DNA of 64,000 nucleotides from Malania oleifera (Eukaryota; Streptophyta; Magnoliopsida; Santalales; Ximeniaceae), in the NCBI RefSeq assembly GCF_029873635.1, contig NC_080426.1, positions 58,002,673 through 58,066,672 of the forward strand. Direction: 5' to 3'. Below are positions 10,875 to 22,138 of the stretch, in pieces. The stretch's first letter is position 1. Each line of letters opens with the position of its first letter. The position numbers and the translations under genes were made by a program. Below the pieces are notes generated by a model. The model was not told the DNA's origin and did no database searches. It saw only the letters and a program-made list of their open reading frames with translations.

Positions 10875-11045
10875 ATGCTGGCGTAAGGGTTGTGAGTTTA
10901 CATGATATAATATACTAGCGTAAGGGCTGTGGTTTTACATGGTATACTATGCCAGCGTAAGGGTTGTGATTTTTACATGACTATACCGGTGTAAGGGCGG
11001 TGGTTTTACATGTTAAAATATGTCGGCGCAAGGGCCGTGATTTAC
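10875..11045 (+). repeat. About 40-bp minisatellite in LTR S1
   Basis: Five imperfect units contain a GGCGTAAGGGCTGTG-like core and a TTTACATG segment. Related cores recur at 25480-25560 (plus strand) and, inverted, at 6015-6135, so the array is an ancestral part of this LTR group. Confidence 0.85.
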
Positions 11046-12041
11046 ATGATATGTTATGTAAAAATTTATGAAAATATTATCATGACATATATTATTATGA
11101 ACCAGCTATGTATCATTATTTGAGATTTACTATATGTTATCAGAACCCAGATGACTTGGTTTAGGCTTTCATGAAGCACGGTACCATAGCTATATGTTTA
11201 CGATCATATATATGTTAGTGCTACCACATGTCGTAAGGGACTGTGAGAGATCGGCAGTCGATGTGGTTTCATGGTAGTGTAGGCGTCCCTTTGACATCTG
11301 GACCTGGAGGGGCTGACCCATTATACTTATAGACTTATATTGATCTAGCGTGATCAGCTAGCCATTGCTAGGCCCCGCCTTCGGGCTGCACAACCTAGTC
11401 ATGTGGGGGTAAGACATGACACTAGCCAACTATCCATCCAGGGCGTTATTTCATGTACAGTTATTTAAGATGATTTTCATGTATAGAACCTTGATATGTT
11501 ATACCATGTTATGATAAATTATGTTTTATCCACATATGATACAAGCAGATTTACCAAATATGATTTATGTACTGTTACATGTATAACACGAAAATACTCA
11601 TATTGTCACACACTAATGTTCGTTTATTTCCCTTATTGAGAGGTATCTCACCCCAGCTATATAAACATTTTAGGAAACCTAGATAGAAGAGCGGATAGAG
11701 CTCCGCAGCATTAGAAGTCAACTGTCGTACCCTATCAGAAGGGTAAGTCGTTATGCTAGGGTATGATGGATTTTTGACCCTAGGGCACTTTTTGGTCTTT
11801 TTGGGATGTGTATATGTATATGATAGGTTTGGTAGAACTCTGGTTTTGTGTTGTTTGGATGACTCGATATGTATGATTTATGTTTTCTGTTGCTTAGGTA
11901 TCAGGGTTGTATTTCAGGTATATCCCTGGTACCCATGGGTCTAGGTTGATTATGTTTATCAGCTAAATTGGATATCAAGATTATTGTATTAAATGTTATA
12001 AAAAAAAAATTTATGGTAAATAGGCAGGTCGTTACATAGAG

Positions 12042-13389
12042 AGCTTAGCTAGGTAGATCACTCTGATACTAAAGTCAGAAATGGAAGAAGTAATAATATA
12101 AAGGCAATAGTAAGAATAAATTTTTGTATCTCTTACTTCCCCTAAGAGCCCTCCTTTTATAGTTTATCTACCCTTATATTTAATACTTTATACTTTTAAG
12201 TGGATGGAGGTTATGGGGCTTTATTTCAAGGTATAACCTTTTCCCTTCATAATTTTCCTCTAGAATTTAAGGTTATTCTCCTTTATTTTTCTTATTAATT
12301 ATTTCGTAGTAAGGAAAATCCTTCACTTTCATTGACTAAGTCTTTGTACATACATCATTTTTATACCCATCAATGCCCCTTATAAGCCTTGGAAGTCATT
12401 TTTAGGTATATGATTGTTTTATTCCAAGGAACCAATATCTTTTCTTCCATACCACATTAGATTCATGTTCTTTTTCTTAATTTGACTCGATCTTAGCCTC
12501 TTTATTGAGTTAAATAGTAGACCTTAACTCTATCGAATTACGAATGTCGATGACCATTTTGACAAGGTTTACTTTTAGAGCTTCTTCCTCTATTTTTTTT
12601 CTAAATATGAACTGAATTTACATATTTTAAAAGTTTGGGGGGAGGGAAATTTTGTCTTGGATTATAAAACTACCAAAAATGCCCCTAGCCTCTAGTGGTG
12701 TGTTTTCACTTTTTATTTTGAAGATGTGAGGTCATTTTGTGATTTTGAACATTAGGCGAGCTACTTTTGTAAAAGGGAATAAAGGGATCAACCCTTGCAG
12801 TTAATGTAATTGATTAGTTAATTTCTAATTTTTTAAAATAGGTTAGGAAGAATTTAAGGGGAATATCCTCCCATTTATTGTGCATAAGGGGTTAATTCCT
12901 AATTTTTATAAATAGGTAAGGGAGATTTAAAGGAAGAGATCCTCCTATTTATTGTACACGAGGGTCAATCCCTAATTTGCACAAAATAAATTAGAGAGAA
13001 TCACAAAAAAGGAGATTTTTCTTGTAGATAAAATCTTATATGCATTTATGACATGTTTTCTCCTAGAGTCAAAACTTGGTGCCAATTTAAAGTGCCCAGG
13101 AGTGAGTTCTACACAAACTTGATTTTTGGGAGAAAAAAGGGAAGAATACTTAAAAAGTATTGGGAGATTAGGAGTTCAAAAAACATAGAGTTTTTTTAAT
13201 AAATGAGAGAACTTATCTTTGATTTGCAAGAAAAAGAATTCATAGTTGACTCTCTCGCCTTCCTCCTTCATCATAAGATGTCATTTGATCACCCTCTTTC
13301 CTTCTCTTTTTTGATCTTTTTTTTTTTTTGTATATGTTAAAACTTTGATCTTGCTTTTTGAAATTTTGTTTGAGTTGAAACTCTAATCA
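12042..13389 (-). repeat. Old AT-rich repeat shared with 56122-57180
   Basis: No coding sequence is recognised. About 12042-12360 aligns by eye with 56556-56900, including the block CTAAGAGCCCTCCTTTTATAG, and the homology resumes left of the solo LTR at 9690-9784. A TATA-like TATAAAAGG on the minus strand (12153-12161; 56683-56691 in the other copy) suggests a minus-oriented LTR or other promoter-bearing element. The rest (12360-13389) is AT-rich with a T-run at about 13310-13330. Confidence 0.5.
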
Positions 13390-14679
13390 TGCATATTCAG
13401 AATGCCGTCTAGGTGATTGTTGATAAGCTGACAAAGACGGCGCATTTTCTGCCCATTAAAGTTAGTTATCCTATGAACAGGTTAGCAGAGATTTATATAC
13501 AGGAGATTGTTTGACCCCATGTAGTGCCGGTATCTATAGCTTCGGACCGTGATCCACGTTTTACATCGAGGTTTTGAAGGAGCTTGCAAGAGGCATTGGG
13601 AACTCAGCTAGCATTCAACACTGATTTCCATCCTCAGACAGACGATCAGACAGAGAGAACGATTCAGGTACTTGAGGATATGTTACGAGCGTGAGTATTG
13701 GATTTTGGGGGATTTTGGGGGTAGCTGGACTCAATATATGTCATTGGTGGAATTTGCCTACAACAACAGCTACCAGGCTAGCATTGGCATAACTCCTTAT
13801 GAAGCACTCTATGGTAGGAGGTGTCGTTCCCCTTTATACTGGAGTGAGCTGGGTAAGAGGCGAATTTTTGGACCAGAAATAGTATAGCAGGAGTACGATA
13901 AAGTTTGACTCATTCGAGATAGAATCAGTGCAGCGTAAAGTCGGCAAAAAAGCAATGCGGATACTCGCCACCGGGAACTGGATTTTGAAGTGGGTGACCA
14001 TGTATTTCTGAAAATAGCACCTTTGAAAAGAATCATGAGGTTTGGAAAAAAGGGTAAGTTGAGCCCTAGGTTCATTAGCCCATTTGAGATACTCGAGAGG
14101 ATTGGGTTAGTGGCTTATCGGCTAACTTTATCACCATATTTATTCTGGATTTACGACATGTTTCATGTCTCTATGTTAAGGAAATACGTCCCAGATCCTT
14201 TCCAAATCATTGGCTATGTAGAATTGGAACTCAGTGGTGATCTAACATACGAAGAAGCTCCAGTGCGGATCCTAGATAGAAAAGAACAGGTATTGTGCAA
14301 CAAAAGAATACCATTAGTGAAAGTCTTGTGGATGAATCACACGGTAGAAGAAGCCTCGTGGGAGCTTGAAGATGAGATCAGACAAAAATGTCTCCACTTA
14401 TTTAGTGAACACAGCGGTGATGTATATATTAAGGTAATAGTAATTTTATTTTGTTTGGTACAGTGGAATTATAATGTAATATATAGGATAGGTAGTATTT
14501 TGGTTTTGGGAGAATTTCCTTTCATAATTGTAATCTCCCAGAACTACCCATGTAACCACGGTATTCCTCCACCATAAATGACGGCAGGTAATAAAATAAA
14601 TAGACCGTTTTGCCTTTCAGGGATGATGAGTTATATGAATAGTAAATTTTGAGGACGAAATTTTATAAGGAGGGGAGAA
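13390..14679 (+). pseudogene. Chromovirus integrase/chromodomain fragment preceding LTR A
   Basis: Homologous throughout to 20420-21690 of the complete copy to its right. It contains integrase core segments (VDKLTKTAHFLPIKVSYPMNR region at 13410-13480, EFAYNNSYQASIG at 13750-13785), the C-terminal module (about 13985-14130) and a chromodomain (about 14265-14405: VRILDRKEQVL, RIPLVKVLW, EASWELEDEI), then the purine tract AAGGAGGGGAGAA (14667-14679). TAG stops include 13885-13887, where the paralogue has CAG at 20897-20899. The left edge at 13390 is an abrupt truncation within the core. A short insertion doubles GGATTTTGGGG at 13700-13720. Confidence 0.85.
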
Positions 14680-16688
14680 TGTAGTGACCCGGAGATTAAT
14701 GATATTTAAATAATAAATGGGGAGGAAAATAGAAACAGAAATAGGAGGAGGCAGTAGGTTTTGTCGATGAACGCTTCGCGTTCATCGACGATGTTGCACT
14801 TTGGGTGTAATAACCTAGAAATTTAATTAAGGACTCGTCGATGAATACAGGGGATTCGTCGATGAGGATAACATAGGGTCTCATCGATGAATGTATGTTT
14901 CGTGGACGAGAAGATACCGAGAGGCTGTTTTCTAAATTTTGAAATTCGTCGACGAGGAGAGTGTGTTCGTTGACGAACCTTCTTCATGACCTCGTTGATG
15001 AGATGATGTGGCTCGTCGATGAAGGCCGCAGTATAAATAGAGTTAAACTCAGTTTTTATGCAGAAATTTCACTTGGAATCTCTCTTTCTTCTCCCTTACA
15101 GCTCCTTTTCTCTCTCTCCTCGATTTTGGCCTTGTAGACCGCTAGATCAATGATCTAAGGCCACCACGACGCTCCTAAGGAAGTTCTCCCTAAGTCTGCC
15201 GGAGCGGATCGTCGGTGGGACGAAGTTGGATTTCATCCCAAATTCAGGGTAAGGCCTTTTAGTTGAAATTTAGCTTTCCAGCAATTATAGGAAATGCAGT
15301 AGTCATAGAAATAGTAATATTTTGTTATGGGCTATATGGTTTTTAGGGTGTTGAGTGGGAAGCCCTACGGGTGTAGGACTCGATATAGTAGGGGGTTTTA
15401 GCCAGAATCGGGTAAGGGAAATATCTATGCTAGACAAACATGCTTTGATTCAGTGTAAATTATATGTTTTTCAGCAAATTATTATTCAGATTATTTATGC
15501 AGTTTTGTAGCTTGACAATATTAATGTTTAATTGTGTGACATGAGTTTGTTATTCCCAGTACACGATTTCCATAATTTTCAGAATACGATGATTTTCAGT
15601 ATATATACAGAAACATGAAATTTATAGTATTTTTCAGAATATGATGATGTACCTATTTCAAAACCATAACGTTCAGTTTATACAGTTAATTAGGAAATTC
15701 TATTATCCAGTTATGCAAACATTTCAGATATCCAATTATTATAGTTTATTCAGCTCAGAATATATAATGTCATGGTTATTTCAGTTATTGCAAAATCATG
15801 GTAAAAACAGTATTTTAGAAATATCAGTCATTTATATATAGTATCAGACCCTGATGGACCATATTCAGCAGCAGAGCACAATACCGTAACAATATTCAGT
15901 TTAGAGTGCAACCCCTATTCAGATAATAGGTGGTATTTAGAACTCGATCGTGCCTACGTTGTGGACAGGCTCCCCATCAGATATGGGTTGAGGGGGCCGA
16001 TCTGACTGTCGGAGTTCAGTTGACTTACCCTGGTCGGCCAGCCAGGTTGGGTCTCGCCTTCGAGCCGCACAACCCTGTCATGAGGGGTTAATTCATGACT
16101 TCAGTTATCCATCCATGGATTTTTCTCAGTTTTATTATATATGTATGATCAGATTTTCAGAAACTAGTCCTACCTAGATATTTTAGAAGTATTATGAACA
16201 GATTATTCATAAAAACCAGATTATGTTAAACAACCTAGGTGTATGTTATACTGTAATAGACATGTGAGTTTTCTGTAGATTCCATTAATTATGATATTTA
16301 CTTAGATCAGATTCTCCAAGTATATGACTCACTTGCTATACCCTAGTAATAGCATGTTTCTTCTTACTGATCATCGCCTCATCCCATTTAACTTATGTTT
16401 TTCAGGTGATCTAGCGAGGCGAGCAAATCAGGCTCGCAAATAGAGGGGTTTCAGTGCTGCCTGTGGTTAGAGTGAGTTTTTTATTTTTTTTTGAAGATTT
16501 TCCTTGTATAGTTCTAGTCTAAGATGAGGTATATTTTAGGAGATACAGTTGTGTATTTATACTGTGGGAGCATGTTAGCACTCTGGTATTGTATTGTATA
16601 TGTATATAGTTGTGATTATATGATTTCAGCTTCTCGCTGCTTAGGTTGATCGTTACATTAATTATAGAAAATATAGCAGACCTTTACA
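14680..16688 (+). repeat. 5' LTR of chromovirus A
   Basis: Begins TGTAGTGACCCGG, ends GACCTTTACA, and is followed at once by the tRNA-iMet primer site. The U3 holds GTCGAC-like palindrome cores at 14763, 14784, 14837, 14858, 14883, 14902, 14948, 14969, 14994 and 15015. The TATA box TATAAATA (15032-15039) is 17 bp after the last core start. A 12-bp perfect inverted repeat with a 3-base loop lies at 14763-14789. The segment around 16050-16100 (GCCGCACAACCCTGTCATGAGG) is conserved in all chromovirus LTRs in the window. Confidence 0.9.
14755..15039 (+). promoter_or_regulatory. U3 palindrome array and TATA box of LTR A (5')
   Basis: Ten 12-bp palindromic sites around GTCGAC: one pair, then two four-site modules spaced about 21, 25 and 20 bp whose start-to-start period is 111 bp. 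The 46-bp linker contains ATACCGAGAG. The TATA box follows. This spacing repeats in the LTRs at 9785, 24428 and 54123. Confidence 0.6.
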
Positions 16689-16691
16689 ATT

Positions 16692-16710
16692 TGGTATTAG
16701 AGTCTAGGTT
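16692..16710 (+). other. Primer-binding site, tRNA-iMet type
   Basis: TGGTATTAGAGTCTAGGTT lies 3 bp after the 5' LTR end. It matches the complement of the initiator tRNA-Met 3' end (TGGTATCAGAGC...) with C-to-T changes. This is the usual primer site of plant chromoviruses. Confidence 0.85.
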
Positions 16711-17012
16711 GTTAGGTTCTGTAGACTTTAGAGTGCATCGGAAGCAATACCAGAGTAGAGAAAATAATTTGAGGTTTGTTCTATAGTCTGGGTACAAGAT
16801 TTTTCGTGGGTAGTTTCTGTGTTTTTCCTAGGGTGATGATTTTAGGAAAACCATAGTAAACTATCATCGGGTCGTGTGTCTAGGTTACAGAACTGAATTA
16901 TGAGTTAATATTGGGGGAGAGTAGTTAATTATAAATATAAGATTTGAGTAGAATGAAATAGATAGGGTCGGTGCAGGAGATAAGGTTTTTAAGTGTGTAC
17001 TTGTTTTTCAAG

Positions 17013-18040
17013 ATGGACCCAGGAAGCGGTGGCATGAATGCTGGAGGAGATAGGCTAGGGCCTTCCAACATGGGTAGTGATACTGATGTAGCACTGCGCA
17101 GCGTCACCCAGCAGGTGATGGTTGAGATGGCCAGGAGTTCAGGGGAACGTAGCTGCACTATCGAGCAGTTTACGCGGATGAAGCGCCCATCCTTTGCTAG
17201 AGGAGATGACTCGATTGTAGCTAAGAATTGGGTCTCGGACATCAAAGAGACATTGGCGGAGCTTCCTTGTTCAGATGAGCAGAAGGTAGTATTTGCAGCA
17301 TTTAAACTGATAGGGGAGGCGAAGCGTTGGTGGAGATCAGCGCGACTGATAGAAGAGAAAAGGTCGGTTCCAGTGCCAGTGACTTAGGACCGATTCAAGG
17401 AGCTGTTCTTCGAGCGATATTTTCCCTCAGTCGTTCGGAGCATGAAGGCAGCAGAGTTTATGCACCTGGTACAGGGGCAGATGGCCGTATCTCAGTACGC
17501 AGCTCGGTTTATAGAGTTGTCACGTTTTGCTCCACATCTAACACCTGATGAAGAGAAAAAGGCAAGGAAGTTTGAAGAGGGACTAAGGTAGAATTTTTTT
17601 GACCAGGTGATTGGTTTCAAGGTTCAGACATTTACAAAAATTTTAGACAGAGTTGCGATCATTGAGAGTGGTATTTAGAGGGGTTTAGCAGCCCAGAGTC
17701 AAAGGAAGAGGCCGATGCCTCAAGGTTTTCAAGCTGGCTCCAGTAGGGGTCCGTGGAGAGGAGGTTGAGATAGAGGAGATCAGCGGCAGACGACAAGACC
17801 TTGCGGGAATCAGGGTACGCCGACTTTCCCCGTATGTTAGACATGCGAAAAACATCATTTAGGGGAGTGTCGGGCAGTGAGAGATGTGTGCTATCGCCGT
17901 GGAAGACCCGACCACATGGCACGTGCATGCCCAGGTCCCAGGTCCCAGGCCCTATTGGGGAGGTTATCAGGCGGCTCGGGGAGGTTAGCAGAGGAATGTG
18001 GCCCTGGCGAGAGTTTACGCTTTGACGTCGAGTGATGCTA
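17013..18040 (+). pseudogene. Chromovirus A gag (capsid and nucleocapsid), broken
   Basis: The start at 17013 (MDPGSGGMNAGG) suits a Gag beginning about 320 bp after the primer site. The capsid region covers about 17150-17600 (FTRMKRPSFARGDD, then WVSDIKETLAELPCSDEQKVVFAAFKL, AKRWW). A zinc-knuckle region near 17830-17930 is degraded: the second knuckle reads CYRRGRPDHMARAC, with Cys changed to Arg. Stops after codon 124 (TAG at 17385-17387, expected Trp), near 17589, 17678 and 17839, and at least two frameshifts, prevent translation. Gag would form the cytoplasmic particle and bind element RNA. Confidence 0.8.
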
Positions 18041-18059
18041 AGGCTGCCATATATGTGGT

Positions 18060-18300
18060 GACAGGTACTTTTACTATATTATCGTATCCAGTTATTGTCT
18101 TGTTTAATTCAGGTGCTACATATTCATTTGTCTCTATATCCTATGTTAAATTATCTGGAAGTGAGACCCAGTCATTAGATATAGAGTTGTCGGTAGCTAC
18201 ATCGTCAAGGTCAGTGTTGTGGTGTAAAAGGTACTCAAGGGTTATCCAATAAAAATTCAGGGGAGAGTGCTACCAACAGATCTGATTGTGTTTGATATGT
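18060..18300 (+). pseudogene. Chromovirus A aspartic protease, catalytic Asp lost
   Basis: The retroviral-type protease active-site block reads LFNSGATYSFV: codon AAT at 18106-18108 gives Asn where the catalytic Asp of DSGA belongs. In the related element at 48641-52675 the same block keeps GAC (49415-49417). The ILGMDWLA block of these proteases appears at about 18316-18340. With Asn the dyad would not cut the Gag-Pol polyprotein. Confidence 0.75.
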
Positions 18301-18483
18301 GTAGGTTTGATGTAATATTGGGAATGGATTGGTTGGCAATTAATCACGCCAATATTGATTGCCATAAGAAGGAAGCAATTTTCGAAAGAATTCATGTTTG
18401 TTGGTTCATGTGTACATGCTCTGTTGCAGATAGTATCAGCCATACAGGCAAGCAGACTACTCTAGGACGGAAGTCAGGGGTTT

Positions 18484-19440
18484 GTGGATTTTGTAAAGGA
18501 AGCGTTAGAGAATGAATTGAAGCTTGACAGTACCCCGGTCGTACGAGAATTTCCAGATATTTTTCTAGAGCAGCTACCAGGGTTGCCTCCCGAACGCGAG
18601 GTGGATTTTTCTATAGATTTACCTCCAGGGACAGCACCGATTTCTAAGGTTCCTTATCGTATGGCTCCAGCTGAATTAGGAGAATTGAAGAATCAGTTGC
18701 AAGACTTACTGGATAAGGGATTTATACAACCCATTGTATCGCCATGGGGAGCTCTAGTGTTGTTTGTAAAGAAGAAGGATGAGTCTATGAGGATGTGTAT
18801 TGATTACAAGGAGATAAAAAAATTCACTATTAAGAATAAATATCCTCTACCTCGTATAGACGATTTGTTTGATCAGCTCCAGGGTACACGGGTGTATTGC
18901 AAGATTGACCTCAGATCAGGTTATCATCAAGTAAGAGTAAAAGTATAGGACTTCGTGAAGACAGCCTTCAGGACCAGGTACGGACACTATGAATTTCTCA
19001 TTATGCCTTTTGGTCTGATGAATGCCCCACCTGTGTTCATGGACTTGATAAATAGAATTTTTCATCAATATCTAAATCAGTTTATGGTGGTTTTTATTGA
19101 TGATATATTAGTGTACTCGAAGAATTTTGAAGATCATGGGGTACATTTGGGGCTAGTACTACAAACACTCAGGGAGGAAAAGCTTTACGTGCAAGTGTGA
19201 GTTCTAGCTTGAGAAGGTTACATTTTTGGGTCATATGATCTCAAGAGATGGTATTTCAGTGGATCCCAGCAAGATTGTTGCGGTAGTGAATTGGGTCAGG
19301 CCGAAGAACGTGCAAGAAGTCAGAAGTTTCTTAGGACTGGCAGGTTATTACCGTTGGTTTGTTAAGGGGTTTTCAGTTTTGTCGGGACCTCTCACACGTT
19401 TGACCAAGGAAAAATGCTAGATTTGTGTGGGCTGAAGAAT
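18484..19440 (+). pseudogene. Chromovirus A reverse transcriptase, broken
   Basis: Recognisable RT landmarks in order: REFPDIF and [16 protein letters not shown] (about 18538-18620), [52 protein letters not shown] (fingers and palm), [15 protein letters not shown] (catalytic FIDD at about 19093-19110, both Asp kept), and the connection block [15 protein letters not shown] at about 19318-19360. Stops occur at about 18946 and 19198, and a one-base shift at about 19205-19225. RT copies element RNA to DNA inside the particle. Confidence 0.9.
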
Positions 19441-19900
19441 ATGAGTAGAGTTTTCAAGAATTAAAGTAGCGGCTCGTCACTACACCAGTACTGGCGATTC
19501 CATCAGGAGGTGATGGGTATGTGATTTACAATGACGCGTCTCTGAAAGGGCTTAGTTGTGTACTAATTCAGCATGGTAAGGTGATAGCGTATGCTTCCAA
19601 ACAGTTGAAAGAATATGAAAAGAACTACCCTACTCACAATCTGGAATTGGTTGCGGTGGTACACGCATTAAAAATCTGGAGACATTACTTATATAATAAA
19701 AGGTGTGAAATATTTTCTGATCATAAGATCCTAAAGTATTTCTTTACATAGAAAGAGTTGAATATGCACCAGAGAAGGTGTTAGAACTCATCAAGGATTA
19801 CGACTGCACCATCAGTTACCACCCAAGTAAAGCGAATGTGGTGGCTAATGCTTTGAGTCGTAAATCAGAAGATACAGCGCAGCTAGCAACAGTAGTTCAG
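19440..19900 (+). pseudogene. Chromovirus A RNase H domain
   Basis: Contains [54 protein letters not shown] and SYHPSKANVVANALSRK, the usual blocks of Ty3/gypsy RNase H. A TAG stop at 19749-19751 replaces the CAG found at 51082-51084 in the related element. A deletion shifts the frame near 19775-19780. Confidence 0.85.
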
Positions 19901-20099
19901 CACCTAATTCTGATGGACTTGGAAAGGCTCGATGTAGAATTAGTAGCAGATGATCCTCAGGCGATAATTGCCAATCTGGTTATACAGCCTACACTTTATG
20001 AAAGGATTAAAGTTGCGCAGGGGAATGATCCAGAATTGGCAGAAGTGATAGCCAGAATACAGGATGGTCAGGGGGAAGAATTCAGTATTTCTGACGATG

Positions 20100-21439
20100 G
20101 GGTTTTGAGATTTCGCACCAGATTGTGTGTGCCTGCGGAGGATAGCATCAGAAGGACGATTCTAGAAGAAACACATAGATCCTTGTACACTGTTCATCTT
20201 GGAAATACAAAAATGTATAGGGATTTGAGGGAGTATTTCTAGTGGAGTGGCATGAAGAGGGAAATAGCATAATTTGTGTAGCAATTCCTGACGTGCTAGC
20301 AGGTTAAGGCTGAGCACCAGAGGTCGGTTGGTCAGTTGCAGCCACTTTTCATTACCGAGTGGAAGTGGGACCACGTATCCTTGGATTTTGTTACTGGGTT
20401 ACCGCCAGGGCCGCATGGTCAGAATGTCGTCTGGGTGATTGTTGATAGGCTGACAAAGACGACGCATTTTTTTACCATTAAAGTTAGCTACCCTATGAAT
20501 AGGTTAGCAAAAATTTACATACAAGAGATTATTCGACCCAATGGAGTGCCAGTATATATAGTCTCGTACTGTGATCCACGTTTAACATTGCTATTCTAGA
20601 GGAACTTATAGGAGGCATCGGGGACTCAGCTAGCATTCAGTACCGCTTTCCATCCTCAGAAAGATTGTCAGACAGAGAGAACGACTCAGGTACTTGAGTA
20701 CATGTTGCGAGCGTGTGTATTGGATTTTGGGGGTAGCTGGACTCAGTATATGCCATTGGTGGAATTTGCCTACAACAACAGCTACCAGGCTAGCGTTGGC
20801 ATGACTCCTTACGAAGCATTCCATGGTAGGAGGTGCCATTCCCCTTTATACTGGAGTGAGCTGGGTGAGAGCCGAGTTTTGGGACCAAAAATAGTACAGC
20901 AGGCGTACGATAACGTTTGACTCATTCGAGATAGAATCAGTGCAGCACAGAGTCGGCAGAAAAGCTACGCAGATACTCGCCGCCGAGAACTGGAATGTGA
21001 AGTGGGTGATCATGTATTTCTGAAAATAGCACCATTGAAGGGAATCATGAGGTTTGGGAAGAAGGGTAAGTTGAGCCCTAGGTTCATTGGCCCATTTGAG
21101 ATACTCGAGAGGATTGGTTCAGTGGCTTATTGACTAGATTTACCGCCATCTTTATTCAAGATTTACGACGTGTTTCATTTCTCTATGTTAAGGAAATACA
21201 TCCCAGATCCTTCCCATATCATTAGCTATGCAGAATTGGAACTCAGTGGTGATCTAGCATATGAAGAAGGTCTAGTGCAGATCCTAGATAGAAAAGAACA
21301 GGTATTGCGCAGCAAAAGAATACCGTTAGTGAAAGTCTTGTGGATGAATCACACGGTAGAAGAAGCCTCGTGGGAGCTTGAAGATGAGATCAGACAGAAA
21401 TATCCTCATTTATTTAGTGAACACAGCGGTGATGTATAG
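20100..21439 (+). pseudogene. Chromovirus A integrase with chromodomain, broken
   Basis: The zinc-binding N-terminus is at about 20160-20320 (HRSLYTVHLGNTKMYRDL; His/Cys region with a TAG). The core runs from HVSLDFVTGLPPG (20372) through VDRLTKTTHFFTIKVSYPMNR to AFHPQ and QTERTTQ (about 20650-20690), keeping the last Glu. EFAYNNSYQASVG (20760) and YWSELGESRV follow. The C-terminal module is at about 20995-21140 and the chromodomain at 21275-21420 (VQILDRKEQVL, RIPLVKVLW, EASWELEDEIRQKYPHLF). Stops lie at about 20240, 20598, 20920 and 21132. Confidence 0.85.
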
Positions 21440-21690
21440 ATTAAGGTAATAGTAATTTTATTTTGTTTGGCATAGTGGAATTGTAATGTAATATAGAGGA
21501 TAGGTAGTATTTTGGTTTTGGGGGAATTTCCTTTCATAATTGTAATCTCCCAAAATTACCCATGTAACCACGGTATTCCTCTGCCATAAGTGAGGGCAAG
21601 TAATAAAATAAGTAGATCGTTTTGCTTTAAGGGATGATGAGTTATATGAATAGTAAATTTTGAGGACGAAATTTTATAAGGAGGGGAGAA
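21440..21690 (+). other. 3' untranslated segment and polypurine tract of chromovirus A
   Basis: Noncoding sequence nearly identical to 14420-14679. It ends in the purine run AAGGAGGGGAGAA (21678-21690) directly before the 3' LTR. Confidence 0.75.
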
Positions 21691-22093
21691 TAGAGTGACC
21701 CATAGAATAATGATATTTAAATAATAAAGAGGGAGGAAAATATAAACAAAAACTGGAGGAGGCAGCAGGTTTCATCGATGAAGGCTTCGTGTTCGTCGAC
21801 GACGTTGCACTTTGGGTGTAATAACCCAAGAATTTAATCAAGGACTCATCGATGAATACAGGGGATTCATCAACGAGGATAACATAGGGTCTCATCAACG
21901 AGGGTATGTTTCGTTGACGAGAAGATACTGAGAGGCTGTTTTCTAAATTTTGAAATTCGTCGATAAGGAGATAGTGTTCGTCGACGAACCTGCTTCGTGA
22001 CCTCGTCGACGAAGGCCGCAGTATAAATAAAGTTAAACTCAGTTTTTAAGCAAAAATTTCACCTGGAATCTCTCTTTCTTCTCCCTTATGGCT

Positions 22094-22138
<45 letters not shown>

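Larger units (their letters stand above)
9780..12041 (+). mobile_element. Solo LTR S1 with target duplication TAGAG
   Basis: A single LTR (9785-12036, 2252 bp) begins TGTAGAGACCCC and ends GGTCGTTACA, flanked by TAGAG at 9780-9784 and 12037-12041. It has no internal region or second LTR, so it arose by LTR-LTR recombination. A G-box (CACGTG, 10112-10117) lies 17 bp before a TATA box (TATAAAAA, 10129-10136). Upstream are ten GTCGAC-centred palindromes. A minisatellite with about 40-bp units fills 10875-11045. Confidence 0.95.
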
